From: Circinella umbellata
Lineage: Eukaryota; Mucoromycota; Mucoromycetes; Mucorales; Lichtheimiaceae
Reading direction: 5' to 3'
Length of the DNA: 64,000 nucleotides
Assembly (NCBI GenBank): GCA_025093555.1
Contig: JAIWNF010000070.1
Coordinates: forward strand, 124,001 to 188,000
Both the position numbers and the translations under genes were made by a program. This document shows, piece after piece, positions 1-12,856 of the stretch (position 1 is its first letter; every line of letters starts with the position of its first letter). Below the pieces are notes generated by a model. The model made no database searches, had not been told where the DNA came from, and worked only from the letters and a program-made list of their open reading frames with translations.

Positions 1-3000
1 GCAAATCCATCCGATCCGGATTGTGACATGCCTTCAGGTTGATCTCGATAGAGTTCATCTTCGGATATAAATGAACGATTGTCATCTGAATAAACTGACA
101 TGGTATTCGACACAGTATGAGGCACTGGAAGTCCTGCAGCAGCTGCATATTGTGCAGCCATTGTACGACGATCACCAAATTCTGATCCTTCTATAATAGT
201 TATTGCTATTAATATATCATCGTATATTTACTCCTAATCCTCCATAAATCTGAAATAAAAAAATTATATTTACATACCATCTTGCATCGTTCGTTTTTCT
301 TCTTTTAATCGTTTTTGTTCATCCTTTTCCAATAATCGGAGTTGATCTTCCAAATGTCGCCAAGTCGTCTCACTCAAGAATATCTACATTATAATTGGTG
401 TGAGTTTTTTGTTTTATCAGAAAAAAATCATTTTTTTAAATATCTTAAAACCAAATCGAATGATAGTAATTGCTCTTCCACACCCATAACTGAAAGAGGC
501 GTGGACTGCAGGTGGAAAGATAAGAAAAGAACTAATTTATAAAAAAAAAGAAAAAAAAAGAGTCCTCGTATATACTTACTCGACTGTTACCAATAGCAGC
601 TTGAGTAGCATACCAGCCAAAAATTGCAGAAGCAGCTTCACATTGATCACGGGGTTCTCGATCCTGTTGAACACCTGCAGCAAGTAAAGTATCTGCATAA
701 CGCTCACAAAATTCATCATGGAAATATGACATGGTATAGCTTGCATGCATGCGCTCTGTAATTTGTGCTAATCCTAATGCACGTACTTGGGCTCTGACCC
801 TTTGTGAATCAAACATATTGGCTGCACCCACTGCATCAGTAGGTCGTAAGCAGAAAATAAACCACGGTGTTGTTTCATCCAAAGTAGTAACAAGATCATC
901 TAAAGATCCTTTAAGTTGTGTCAATACCATGGACACCTTATTGCTCTGTTGTTGCTGTTGCTGTTGTTTTAATGCTTCTTTTTCTTCTTCAACAATAGGC
1001 TGTAATCGATTTTCATTTTCTTCATCATCGTCATCATCTGCATCTTTCTTATTTCGTCGTGTAGATTTAGATCGTCGCATAGATGGTGATCGTGTTGGTT
1101 TGTTGATTTGTTGAGCATTCATAATAGCATCGGATTGTTTTGGATGAGTTTCCGTTTGAATACTGTTTTCAGCAAATAAACTGACAATAAATGAGTTATA
1201 AGATTCAGGTTGATCTTCATTGTTACCACGGAAGAGTGAAACAAAGTCAGCATTTAATGAATCCTTGTTATTTTCAATAAATCCATTCGGGTTATAAGTG
1301 ACTTGACCACCAAAATGTTGAATAGCAAACATACGTGCACCCGTATCTGCTGTCTTGATAGCAAATGAATCATGGCCACCATTATATTTACAAAATGTGT
1401 CCAACATGTGTCCATCTGTACCTCGACTTGTTGTTACTTTGCTGTGATGATTGGTAATATCTAATAAACCATGTTTAGGTCGTTCCAATAATTCCACACA
1501 GGCAGCATTGTTGAAATAAGGTACATCGGGTATATTGTCCAATCCATCCAGACGATAATCGCCCACGTCGGTTTCAAATAATTGTCGAAGCATATAATTA
1601 TGAAGACGTTCATGAGCATAATTGACAGAAAATTGATCAAAGGAAGAAGTACCGATCGCTGTTGGTGAATAATAGGTATAAGGTCCAGGCATATCCAAGA
1701 TACCAATGACATTATGAATTGTTTCATTACATAACTTGGCATTAATTTGTTCCACAAGCCAACTAAATAACAAGGAATAAAGTGCTACAACCAAACTATC
1801 TCGTTGTTCTCCTGCTTGCTCCACATCCAAAATCATGGTTGTTACATCTTTTTTGATCAGCTGTGTTTTGTAGGTCAATACATTCAAAAGAGCTTGTGGA
1901 TCCACACCCAAAAAGTCGGCACACAAATCCAATGTCTCTGGGTTTTTCACAAGCGGAGCTTCTTGTAAACTATTGCCTTCAATAAATTGTAAATTACCCA
2001 AATGTAATAAACAGGCTAAAAATTGCATGATACGTGCTTGTTGTCTTTTACCAATACCCAAGGAACGTAATGCAAACTTGACAGTATCATAACAAGATTC
2101 AGTTTCGTTTTCCGGTGACATTAAAGTATCAGGACCATTGGATCGATTCAAATAACGGTATTCATTGATTGTTGTTAATTGTAAAATTTCTTTTTCTTCT
2201 ATTGAAGCACTATGTAATAAATAATAAAATATATGGAAATTGCCTTCGCCTGTAGGTCTTTTAACAATTCGTTTCTTTTCAAACAAATAATTAAGTGTTT
2301 TGGCACCAGTCATACGTCCTCGTTCATTAAATTGTATTTCCATATATTTCCCAAATCGTGATGCATTCGTGTTTAAGTTTGTTCTTGCATGACCAAAAGC
2401 TTCTAATACAATGTGTGCATTCATAATTTGATTTTGTAACTTGGCTTCTTTTTTATGACAGCTCAAGGCCATTAAATGTTGTAAAATTGATTTTTGTGCT
2501 TCTGTTTTACCACTTCCCGTTTCACCACTAAAATGGGTTTTTTTTTTATTTAGTTTAGTATGATATATAATTTGCATATCAATAAATAAAAATTTTTGAT
2601 CTCATGGTTCTTTTCTCTTATCACGATAAAAAAAATAATATATTTTATGGCAGTTTGTGTAATAATAATAATGATAATAATAGTAGTAGTAGTACCTGAG
2701 AAAAATAGACTGGTCAACACCAGTTCTTCTCATATGTAAATAAGCTTGGTTTGCCAGTTGATACAAGTGGGGTGGTAATTGTTGGTCTGTTGCCTCGGTT
2801 TGAATTTCCTTGTATTCAGTAACATATTCAGGAGAAGTATGGGATTGAAGTGTGTTTTTATAAGGATTCAAAGCAACCAAGATGGCATCGTTAATTCGAG
2901 TATAGATTATATCATTTTCATATCTGACTCGAAGTGATGCAGTGATGGAGTCTTCTGTCGGTGATGATAACTGAGAAAGATCAGCTATATTTTGTGGTTT

Positions 3001-3018
3001 GTTTTTTGTTTTACCCAT
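1..3018 (-). CDS. Class V/VII-type chitin synthase, N-terminal myosin motor part (gene runs off the left edge)
   Basis: Exons by splice signals: 2696-3018, 580-2527, 278-383, 1-190 (continues beyond base 1). The visible 822 or so codons form a myosin-like motor domain: P-loop GETGSGKTE at residues 109-117, switch I stretch NTNASRFGKYMEIQF, switch II-like LDMPGP, and a closing block WFIFCLRPTD...QVRALGLAQITERM that is typical of fungal chitin synthases with a motor domain rather than true myosins. A low-complexity acidic run followed by seven glutamines interrupts the motor. Known for the family: a transmembrane chitin synthase domain follows the motor and makes cell-wall chitin at hyphal tips; here that catalytic part lies outside the window, so activity cannot be judged. 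The first intron falls inside the P-loop codon run and restores FLSGETG exactly. Switch II lacks the usual GFE residues, so motor ATPase activity is doubtful. Confidence 0.88.
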
Positions 3019-3600
3019 TTTGATTGGGTTGTATTATATATGATGGAATAACCAACACAAAAAAAAGGGAATGGGAAGGGAGAAAGAGCGATGAGAGAGA
3101 GGGGGAGGTGTTGTTCGGAAGTGGGGAGAAGAACGTGATGGAGTAAGGTGATGGGGTATTATTAGAAGAAACAGAGAGAGAGAGAACGAGAAAAAAAAAT
3201 TACGAAAACAAGAAATAAAGTTGACTTTTTTTTTTTTGACAAGAGAGATTAAAATAGGTTCTCTGGTAGGAGAAAGAGAGAGAGAGAGAGGAGCGGGCAC
3301 CTAAAGTGAATAGGTAACGTTCACCATATCCTTTTATGATCTGTCTAATACAAATCTGGAAATGATTTATAGACGAATTAGGAGATTTTCTTTTTTTTTA
3401 TGTTACAAGTTGACTTTTTTTTATAACTAAGCAATCGTTTAGTGTGATAAAATGTGGGTTATTATTATTATGAATGATGTATGATTTACAGACTAAAAAA
3501 AAAAGGGACTATTTAAACATGTATGCATATGTATAAAAAAAATATATATAATAAACGTATGGAAGTTGAGCGGAGAGATTGGAATGTATGAATAAATGAA
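3019..3600. promoter_or_regulatory. Intergenic: upstream region of the chitin synthase, downstream of BUD23
   Basis: About 580 bases without a supported gene. The part next to the chitin synthase start (3060-3300) is strongly purine/pyrimidine biased, with GA-rich runs and A/T homopolymers on the plus strand; this is CT-rich leader-like sequence for the minus-strand gene. The single open frame there (3034-3300, minus) is low complexity and I do not call it a gene. The remainder is AT-rich and serves as the 3' flank of BUD23. Confidence 0.5.
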
Positions 3601-4802
3601 TTAGAACTTCACTTTACGCTTTCTACCAGTAAATTTAGAATCCCTTGCCACTGGTTTATCACCACGTTCTCGTGCAATTTCTTTTTTATGTTGAATCCAA
3701 TCCTTATTCTTGACAGACTTCCTTGAACTAGATTTTCTACGTCGTTGTATTTGTCTTTTATTTTCATAAATGACTGAATCTTTAGCTTCGTCAGGATGTA
3801 ATTCACCATCCTGTCCTAAAGCTTTGGGCATCATATTTCTTACACCGGTTTGCTGTCCAGCAAATAAACATAAATAATATTTTTTGGCTTTTCTCGAATT
3901 AGGATAATCAATTAATAAACCACCTTCGAAACCACATCTTGTTGCTACATCAATAATTAATTGGATTTGATCATCATTTTCTGGGTAAAATTGAAAAATG
4001 GCACGTGCTCCTTTACGTAAAGATGCATAAAGTGTTGAAAAGAATCGTTGTAATCGAGCTTTGGGTCGATTGATTTGTTTGTCAGCATTACAAAGCCATT
4101 GTAAAACCGAAATACTAATAGCGCCATCAAATGTACCAGGACGAAAACCAACCCCTTGACCTGCATCTTGAAGAAACAAATCACCTTCTGCATCACGTTC
4201 CTGGGCCACGTCTGAGTTTTCCAAAAAAAAAATTCAATTTTTTATTATTATTATTTTTAGGATTTCGATGTACGATTAAATTTGTTCTTTTTTTTTTAAT
4301 TACCTAACATTGATGGTGCAATATCCATGCCTACCCAGAAATGTCCCTCTTCTTCTAAAATTTCACCACTTAAACCAGATCCACATCCAACATCGAGTAA
4401 ATAAGCAGGACCTTCAGGTAAATTTAATAATTCTAATGCTCGATATGCCATTTCTGCTTGAATTGAAGCTATACGTGAACTAATTTATTATATTCTCCTT
4501 TGATGAGTTGACCCTGTTCTATTTATTTATTATAATATATCATATCTTCTTTTTATATCCAATCTTGTTACTTACTTATCAGTATATTTTCTTGCTTCTG
4601 TATCACCATAAAACTATTGTTTTTTTCGATTTATTTGTCAAAGTTATATAATGAAAATAATATTTAGAAATAAAACTAATTAACTAATCAAATTAAATCA
4701 TAACTTGGACAAAACTGGAAGAGAGTCAAAAAAATAAATTTAAGAATAATGAATAGTATACATTACAATTTCTGGTGGTGCAATATGTTCAGGTCTCGAC
4801 AT
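3601..4802 (-). CDS. BUD23: 18S rRNA (guanine-N7) methyltransferase Bud23/WBSCR22
   Basis: Four exons: 4767-4802, 4576-4613, 4304-4479, 3601-4211; together 286 codons plus stop, close to the 275-281 residues of yeast and human proteins. The start [12 protein letters not shown] and the next exon [12 protein letters not shown] match the conserved family N terminus, which settles the ATG. SAM-binding motif [11 protein letters not shown], is at residues 51-60; the family signatures [27 protein letters not shown] and the basic C-terminal end [10 protein letters not shown] are all present. The family methylates one guanine in the small-subunit rRNA and helps 40S export; it works in the nucleolus and nucleus with Trm112. 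The gene is divergent from the mitochondrial S13 gene with only 222 bases between starts. Confidence 0.95.
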
Positions 4803-5024
4803 GACGTATAATTATATAGATTTTGTATGTATGAAAAAAAAAAAAAAAAAAGGTTGGGGAGGGGAAAAAAAAAGAATATGTGCATGAACCTCGGCTACCA
4901 AAAAAAACGTGACTGACTCTCTCCGAATAACCTTAAGATTTTCGTGGCTTGCATTTATAACTCAATTCAAGGGCCTGAATTCGTACATAACAATTTATAT
5001 CTATATATTCACATCTATACAAAA
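4803..5024. promoter_or_regulatory. Shared divergent promoter of BUD23 and mitochondrial S13
   Basis: The 222 bases between two start codons on opposite strands must hold both promoters. Visible features are a long A run near 4836-4852 and a G-rich patch (about 4853-4862), then AT-rich sequence before the S13 start. Sharing one regulatory region would suit two ribosome-related genes; this is inference. Confidence 0.55.
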
Positions 5025-5692
5025 ATGCTTCATTTACTTGGTGTAAACTTACCCGATCGAAAACTTGTCAGGTAAAAAAAAACCACATTTTTTTTACATG
5101 AAAACAAATGAATAAGAAAAAAAAAAGCAACCTATCCAAACAGCCATTCAAAAGAAGAAAGCAAACTCACGACTACGAAATAATAATAAATAGCACAGCA
5201 TTACAATACTTTTATGGTATTGGTGAACCTACAGCCGCTAAATTATGTGAACAACTCAAGTTTCCAAAGACTATTAAAGTATCCGAATTAACTGAAGTAC
5301 AAATCAACGATTTGACCAACAAATTATCAGGCATGACCATTGAAACCGATTTGAAACGTGAAATTCGTGAACATGTTATGCACCATCGTAATATTAATAA
5401 TTATATTGGCAAACGACATGCCATGAGTTTACCCGTACGTGGCCAACGAACACGAAATAACGCAAAGACAGCTAAAAAGCAAAATGGTCGATGGGTTCAA
5501 CGACGAGGTTTCAGCATGTAAGAAAAATTAAAGTGACGACGTATTATAGCAACGAAATACCATAGCAACGAAATAGTCATAACAACCATTCTGATTACTA
5601 AATATACCTTTTACATTTTTGTGCTTTATTTTAGGTGGACCGCAGCACAATCAAGCCCATTACAGCGATTTATGGATAAATCTTTTTTTTAA
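5025..5692 (+). CDS. SWS2: Mitochondrial small-subunit ribosomal protein uS13m
   Basis: Three exons: 5025-5071, 5194-5517, 5635-5692, giving 142 residues. Exon 1 encodes MLHLLGVNLPDRKLV, matching the N terminus of bacterial S13 (GVNIPD). Exon 2 carries the helix-hairpin region with YFYGIGEPTAAKLCEQL and the highly conserved rRNA-binding tail SLPVRGQRTRNNAKTAKK. The last intron (donor at 5518) removes an in-frame TAA three bases later; if it is retained the protein simply ends RRGFSM, 18 residues shorter, so the final exon is less certain than the rest. The protein belongs to the head of the mitochondrial 30S-like subunit and contacts 16S-like rRNA and subunit bridges. No classical presequence is needed in this short family. 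Confidence 0.92.
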
Positions 5693-6006
5693 ATATATAT
5701 ATATATATCAATAGATATAGTATAGTGTGGTGTTATGTTCATATTACAAACAAAATATATAAATGTTTATAAAAAAAGAAGTATAATAATAATAATAATG
5801 ATAATAATATGCTCCATGGATTATTTGTAAAATTTAGGGAATGAAAAGAAAAGAGTGGGCAAGAGAGATTAAATAGCCAGTAATGAAATAAGAAAAGGGA
5901 GGGGGATTAAGAATTAGCATTACAAATGTTTGCCAAATATGTAAAATTGGTATGTTGTGATAAAAGTAGGATGTAAAGGATGGATTAAATAGCCTATTAC
6001 TTGTGA
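5693..6006. other. Convergent intergenic stretch between uS13m and casein kinase
   Basis: AT-rich sequence with TA and AAT microsatellite runs (5690-5720 and 5788-5810). It holds the 3' flanks of two convergent genes; no coding or structural signal seen. Confidence 0.5.
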
Positions 6007-7634
6007 TCAATAAGTTAGCATCAAAGGACTTGGTTTCGGCTCGGATGACTATAAAATAGAAAAGTTTAAAATAATATAATATAGTAAAGGTATTGTTATT
6101 ATTAGTATCATGATAAAAGTGAAAAAAAAAAGAACAAGATAGATATTTTAATTACCTGCCATCCTTTACCGTCATTTAGTAACATCCAATCATAAACACC
6201 ATCATCAGTAGCACCTATCCGCTTTAATCCTTTATCAAACAATGTTTGGCAGAAGTCATAATCTGGTGCTTCATCAAACTTTAATTTTCGAATATAATGT
6301 AAAAATATGCTAAACTCCACTAGAAACGTCCGCCCCCAATCCCCAATAAAAAAAACAGGATAAACGGTTATTATCATCATACTTTTTTCTTTTTGTTTTC
6401 AATTATTTATTTATTTTTACCTGGAACGCCGGCACAAAGCTGAGCAATAGGTGTTCGATGCTTGATTTCTTCAATTTTTTCATATTTTTTTTCTTCTGTT
6501 GATGCTTTGACACCTTGCCAAGGTAACGAACCACGTAATAAATAAAGTAGTACATAGCCCATGGATTCTAGATCATCTCGACGTGATTGTTCTATTATAT
6601 ATTTTCGTTCTTGGTCTCAGCTTTATTCATCATAACGCATGTATTTTTTTTTTTTTGCTTCACATGATTTTTTTTTTACCTTCACCAGCATGAGCATGTA
6701 AACTCATATATCTTGCAGTTCCAGATAAACAGCCTCTTTCTCGAAAAGGAATATGACATCCCGTTTGTGGGTCTCGATAAGGTTTACTCATGCCGAAATC
6801 AATCATATAAATTTCTTTATTGTCTTCCTTATTATAGCCAATTAAAAAATTATCGGGCTTGACATCACGATAAATCAATCCAAGATCATGAACTCTTTGT
6901 AATAAACGAAGCTGTAGTAATAACATTTATAATAATAGAAAAGCAGGTTATATATATTATTAACTAGAAATGAAAGAACTAATTTTCGTGTTTTTTTTTC
7001 TCCTAGAAAATAATAATAAAACCTACCATCTTTTTTGCAATCATACAAACCGTTTTAGGTGAAAACTGTTTATCACATAAATTAAATAATTCATCTAGAT
7101 TGGGTCCCAATAAATCCATGACCAAGATATTATAACCATTTTCATGACCATAATAATACGATTGAGGAAATCCAGCTATATAAAAAGAGTCATATGTTAG
7201 TTTGTTCCAGAAACTTGATACCTTTTTTATGATGCTTATTTCTATTTATTTACTTTACGTGCTCCTGTTAACATTTCATAAACATGATACTCGTCTTTTA
7301 ATTGAGGTTGTCGCATATGATCGCATTCAAACTTGATTGCTATATCCTGATTGTTTTCAGTATTAATTCCTAGTTTTTTTTTTAAAAAAAAAATTAACCT
7401 TTGAATTAATTTTTGTTATATAAAGTTTAAGAAAATAAAATAAAAGAACAAACCTTTATAAATCACACCGAAACTACCAGCACCAATACGTTCAATAGCT
7501 TTGTAATGTTCACCGACATTATCTGGAATAGGTTGAGGTTTAGGTGGAGTATGGTGGTGCATGTCAAAGGGAAAAGAGTGACGCCGACGTTCGGTAGTAA
7601 TATTACGGTTTTGTTGACTATGATTATTTCCCAT
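6007..7634 (-). CDS. Casein kinase 1, YCK1/2-like serine/threonine kinase
   Basis: Seven exons: 7454-7634, 7259-7369, 7027-7175, 6680-6911, 6421-6591, 6156-6319, 6007-6048; total 349 codons plus stop. Glycine loop [10 protein letters not shown] at residues 50-59, ATP-binding lysine K73 in IAIKFE, catalytic loop YRDVKPDNF around 161-169 and DFG at 185-187. The blocks [12 protein letters not shown] and [11 protein letters not shown] are CK1 hallmarks, and DEAPDYDF plus DGVYDWMLL match the plasma-membrane YCK type. Known YCK proteins end in a cysteine pair that is palmitoylated; this model ends [13 protein letters not shown] and lacks it, so membrane attachment is not supported, or the last small exon is misplaced. 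A glycine after the initiating methionine (MGNNHS) could allow N-myristoylation instead, which is an inference. Confidence 0.93.
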
Positions 7635-10408
7635 GGCTAAAAAAAAGATTTTAGGGGTTTAAGGGAGCAAGTGTTTTATTTTATAAAATAGTGAGAAAAG
7701 AGGGTGAAAGAGAAAAAAGTTTGACTTCTTCTACAAAAGAGTCTTTATACTTTCTAAAACTTCGGAACCAAGTTTATATACATCACACTAACTTTACACA
7801 TATACATGATCTGCTGTGGTAGAAACTTGGCGGAGCTTTGTTGTCCTTCCTTCCTTTATATACCATAAATGTTGAAAATGATATCCTTTTTAGGTGATTT
7901 TCTTTTGCTTTTTTTTTTTTTCATAACCGTACTACTATGGTTACAAATTTTAGTGGAACCCTAAGAAATTCGCCTTCCGAATCTTTTTTTGTATTATGTA
8001 TTTTTAATAAATTCATGAGAAAAGATTCTAGCCTACACCCCGTCAAAAATATATATTTTTTTTCTTGGCTTTTTGGGGAGGAGTTCCCGGTACTTTTTTT
8101 TTCTCTTCTCATAAGATACATCTCAATTAGAAACTTGTATTGCAACACGTAAAAAAAAAATCAGCTGGTGAAACATCAATCCGAGTAATAATAATCTACT
8201 GCCACTGGGCTTTTTTTTTTATAACAGGGTAAACCCATTACCGTATCTCTTTTCGCTTGTGATAGTAACACGTTTTTTTTTCTTTTTTACTCCGTACAAA
8301 GTATTGTGTCAAAAACATTATTTTATATTATTATGAAAAATGAAATAGTAAGACCAATATTATATTACTACTATTTTCATCTTTCTTTGAAGATTTATAC
8401 TTAAGCATGACCTGACCCTTCTCCCCCAACGGTATAATTATATAATAGTATTCATTGTACCATTAGTAAACATATACACAAACATGAGATCATTTTGAGT
8501 GCACGTGAATATGATCGTTTTTGGATCTTTAAATTGATGAGAGAAATACCTTATTCTTATTGTTGAGTTATCGAGTGACTCTTCACTTTTTTATTCTTTA
8601 TATCTTATACAAATATTTACATATGCTAATAAGCTTTAGATATTCAACAATTTATATTTGTTACTTCACTAATTACTAGTTCTTTACAAAGCTATTTAGA
8701 AAACATATGTTGTAACCTATAATAAAACCACCGTCGCGGTTGACACTAGATGATTTTGTACAACATTTCCTTCCATGGATCTTGCTAGTTATCTATAGTG
8801 TCTTTAATCCCTATTTTTTTTGGATATTCGTTTTTGTTATACAATCACTTTGAATATAAACAAATCTAGACGTATTCTAAATCGGAAAGATATTCTAACG
8901 TAAAAAGTGAAGAGATAATAATATATATACAAGTTTCAATAGCAAGAGTTTGACTACATTATTCGAAGCTATTGTAGCATTCATGAAACTGATGACATTT
9001 TCAAGACAACAGATTCTCTCGCTTGCAACGAAATGAGTCCTGCGTTTCATTTCTGATACACATGCGTTAGATAATGATAATAGTATAAAACAAAAGACAA
9101 AAGGTTGAATGGTTTTTCAGCAATAATCATTATAGACAATATATGAAGAAAAAGGATACATTATCATCTTACTGTTTGATCGCTTACAATCACATTCTAT
9201 AAAGTGATGTGCTTATAATAGATTTTTTGGATATAATTCGAATATATAAACAGTAACCTCTTGCTAGGCTGTTTCACAATGGAAGAAGATCAAAAAAGGC
9301 ATCCCCACATAGCCTTCATGGTAGGATGACTTGTAATTAAAGAATGTGTATTCATCTCTTGGTTGTATAATTCGGCTACCACCCTTCTTTCGATGATGAG
9401 AGTTTTTTTTTCTCTTTTTCAATATTCTGCGCAGTTGTACACGCATAGTTCTGTTTTTTTTTTGCAAATCATTTGAATAGTAAACTCTTTTTTACAAGAG
9501 AAAAAACAAAATAATGTTTGAAAAGAAAAGCTTAAGAAGATGTAATACTCCATTCTTTTCGATACTTTTATAATATCTTTTCTCTCAAAATCGTTAATAC
9601 ATATTACAAATATGTATTGAAAAGTAGTTAAATTTTACTGGTCAATCAAAAGTGCACAGTCATCTGTCATACGTAAAAGATATTTTGCATCAACATTTGG
9701 TAGTACTGTTTTTGTAAATACGATTCTGGAAAACGTCATGCTTTGCAATTTATTGCATAAATTTAATGCATCTTTGATGATAGTCCTCTCCCCCCCTCAA
9801 AACAAATCCTATTATAAGTAATTGAGATATGTGTAATAAATAAAGGGTAAATGATTACTATTGTTCTCACGTTACTGTTAGAATCTAAAAGCTATTATTC
9901 ACAAAAAAAAATAGAGCTTTTAAAATCTGTTACATGAGTGTTGTTTAATTATATTTTTTTTGTCAAAAGCACCACTACGATAATCTAGAAGCTTTTTGGA
10001 AGCTAGACACAACGCAACAAAGTACAATGACTAAATTCAGCAATCTGATTTCTTACACAGCCTATTCGCGAAATTTTATACAATGAAACCCGCTCGCGTG
10101 CATGAATTTTGTTTATTCAAATTTATAGTTATTTTTTTAGAAACACTCGGGCTACAGTTTTAGTTTCATGGAAACCACTTTGATAATTTATTGGTACATC
10201 ATGGTCGTTTTTTATTAGGCTAATTAATTTTTGTGGTCAATCAATTAGTATTCATGCAAAACTTGTTATAACCCATGTCATATGCTCAGTTTCATACTCA
10301 CTCACACACATCACACTTACAAAATTCAGCTGATCAAACCTACTGATATAAATATGGTGCGTGGATCATCTATACTTCTTTTTACAGTTAACTTTTCCAA
10401 ATATTATA
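7635..10408. other. Gene-poor AT-rich region
   Basis: About 2.8 kb with no supported gene. The first few hundred bases are the upstream region of the casein kinase gene. The open frames here (for example 7921-8152 on both strands and 9264-9467 minus) are short, rich in homopolymers and match no family I know. TATA-like sequence and a CACACA run lie just before the small gene at 10409. Confidence 0.5.
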
Positions 10409-10833
10409 ATGCAACAACATATTATTACTAGTCAACAAGACCAAAGAAGTGGAAATATTTCTGAACAAACTTCTTCTACTATGTCTTCGGTATGTATTAT
10501 ATACAACGATCGAAGAGTGTTTTAAATAGTAAATTAACAAGAGAGAAAATATTGATACTTTGTCACAAACACTTATTTTATTAAATATTATAGCAACGAA
10601 GACCATCCTTGTGGGAAAAGATGAAGCAAGGAGGCTTCCACGCAGTACAAGCTGATAGAGAGGCTGTCGGTAATGCAGATCCTAAAAGTTTTGCATCTTT
10701 TGGGGCCAAATTTGACGATGGTTTTGGTAGTTCCGCTCTATATGAGAGTAATTTGAATGGTCCACCCCATGATCCTAATAAACAACGTCAACGTAATTCA
10801 CTTGGTGAAGATGCTTTAAGACAAATGTCGTAA
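10409..10833 (+). CDS. Small hydrophilic protein of unknown function
   Basis: Two exons, 10409-10489 and 10594-10833, joined in phase 0 with consensus splice sites (TCG|GTATGT and TATAG|CAA), giving 106 residues. I do not recognise the family. The protein is glycine-, serine- and glutamine-rich, predicted mostly disordered, without signal peptide or membrane segment. Two basic kinase-type sites stand out: RRPSLWEKM at the start of exon 2 and RQRNSLGEDALRQ near the C terminus. The central stretch GNADPKSFASFGAKFDDGFG has regular aromatic spacing. A TATA-like TATAAATATGG lies about 60 bases upstream of the start. The gene stands alone in several kb of non-coding sequence, as stress- or spore-induced small genes often do, but function is not assigned. 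Confidence 0.75.
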
Positions 10834-11843
10834 ACAAAAAGAAAAAAGTAAAAATCTGAAAAATCAAAAAAAAAAAAAAAAAAAAATTAAGACTGTCCAC
10901 TCCCCACATAACATCATTATTATTTATCTCCCCGTTCTTCTCTGCAGATATTTCTTACCCTTTCTCCCAATTTTAGCTACCTTTCAGAATGTAAAAAAAA
11001 AGCAATAAAAACTCTTGTATATAATTTCTAATATATTTTTTCTTTGAATGAATATTATAATAATCAATGAAGTACCTTTTTTAAAAAATTCATAATACTA
11101 ATAATCATGCTACGTTTTTATTTGTAAAACAATCTATTTAAAATGGAATCAATAAGAATTTTGAACTTTCATCCTGTTTCCCCTATCGATATTTGGGTTT
11201 CTTAATAATTAATATCACTGGATCGGTTTCATAAGATTTCAATAAAAGTAAAGTGATGCATAGATACGCTAATTACAGAGGAATATAATAAGTTATAAAA
11301 ACTAATTCTATGCCGATAGCTATATACATTATTACTATTGAGGTGTTCGGCCAATGATACCTTTCTGTATCACTGTTTCAGCAACAATGCTGTTGTGTAT
11401 TTGTTTTTGATTCTCGCCTCCACTAGCAAAACTTACTTTGAAAGTGAAGTCATAGTTAGTTCAAGAACAGGTCATCAATAGCAGCCATTATTTGTCTATT
11501 CGTTTATTTTTTGTAGATTTTCTTCCTTGTATATAGCAGTCTTCATCAAACATAAAATCGAGTTTGTATCATTTGTCATAGTTCTCAAAGATCATATTAT
11601 ATATTTTATTATTTACCAAATACGGAAGACAGGAGGAATATAGTGCATCCACTCCCAAAGTTTGTAAACTTGCATGAAATGAAACCTTGTTTTGTTACGT
11701 ATCCGCCCAATGTACGCTTTGGTATTTCCGAGATTGTATTAAGTTAATTTCCTTTTTTTTTCGTTATTACCAAAGTTTGATTCGACATTTTTGATAACTG
11801 TTTAGTCATAAGAGCAATATTATGTGTTTTCTCATGTAACTGG

Positions 11844-11885
<42 letters not shown>

Positions 11886-12856
11886 AGCTTGAGACGTTCA
11901 AAACGAACTTTGGAATTAGCAAAGCAAAAATTGAGCTTACACAAAACGAATTTTATTTGTAAGTCTGTAAACTTTGAGGGTGGGAGCCACTGTATTTACT
12001 ACCCTAATTAAATAAAAAATGGATTAAAGTTTGAAAGCTTGCCGATACCAAATAATACATATAGACTTCAAAATCATATATATATCTTCCATTTATTATA
12101 GGTACGTAATGTATACATTTCAGGAAGTTTCTTTACTGCTCGCTGGATATTTTATATCATAATAAGATCAACTTTAAATGAGTCGCCTATCAGCGTCCAT
12201 TCGCAAACTTCATTATTAAATGATTATTATAATATACGTAAAGTATTTAATAGCTACTATTATAACAATCGATGGCTAAATGTTTTTATGTTTTATTGTA
12301 TACATACAGCCCCTCTTCCCAACGAGAGTTTAGGGTAAATCTACCCGTGTAACTTCTTGATATATCGTTCATTTTGCACGAAAATTTACAGTACAAATAT
12401 ACAGTGTAACGCGAAAATCCCCAAATCTGCACAATACCCATCACATAGAAGAATCAGCATATATGATAGGTATTTTTTTTATTAAATAATGAAGCGAGGT
12501 GTAAACTGCAAAAAAAACATTGAAACATCAAAAGATGAAATGAACCATATAAGAAATTGTTGATGTTATATATTCTTTTTAAAAAAACCTATGTACGTAG
12601 ATAACCAATAATGATAATGGTATCGAAAAAAAAAGAGATATATTCTTATTTTTCATACTAAATCGGGTATATCAATTCTTTTCTGTTAAATTAGATTGGT
12701 GGCCAATCGAGATAAAAACAGAGTTGATGCTACTGGATCAATAAAATGTATATGGTGTAAACTAAGGGAATAGGGGAAAAGAAGGAGAGATGTATAAAAT
12801 ATTGAGTTAAAATACTAGTGTGAAAGATATAGTAGTGGCAACATATCATCACTGGA
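10834..12856. other. AT-rich intergenic region with homopolymer tracts
   Basis: No supported gene. A run of about 21 A lies at 10866-10886 and another of more than 30 A at 11850-11882; the open frame at 11744-11944 (minus) is a product of the latter. At 12372-12441 there is a diverged copy of the sequence found at the left end of the inverted-repeat element (about 15000-15060, inverse orientation): both share a TGCAYGAAAA start and the block CCCAAATCTGCACA. Confidence 0.5.

Noticed and set aside
749..1114. Plus-strand 121-codon frame
   Set aside because: Runs antisense to the motor domain, with a cysteine run created by the glutamine codons of the opposite strand.
3034..3300. 88-codon minus-strand frame rich in serine, leucine and phenylalanine
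   Set aside because: Produced by a CT-rich leader upstream of the chitin synthase; low complexity and no family match.
11744..11944. 66-codon minus-strand frame
   Set aside because: Mostly phenylalanine from a long A tract on the plus strand; no gene context.
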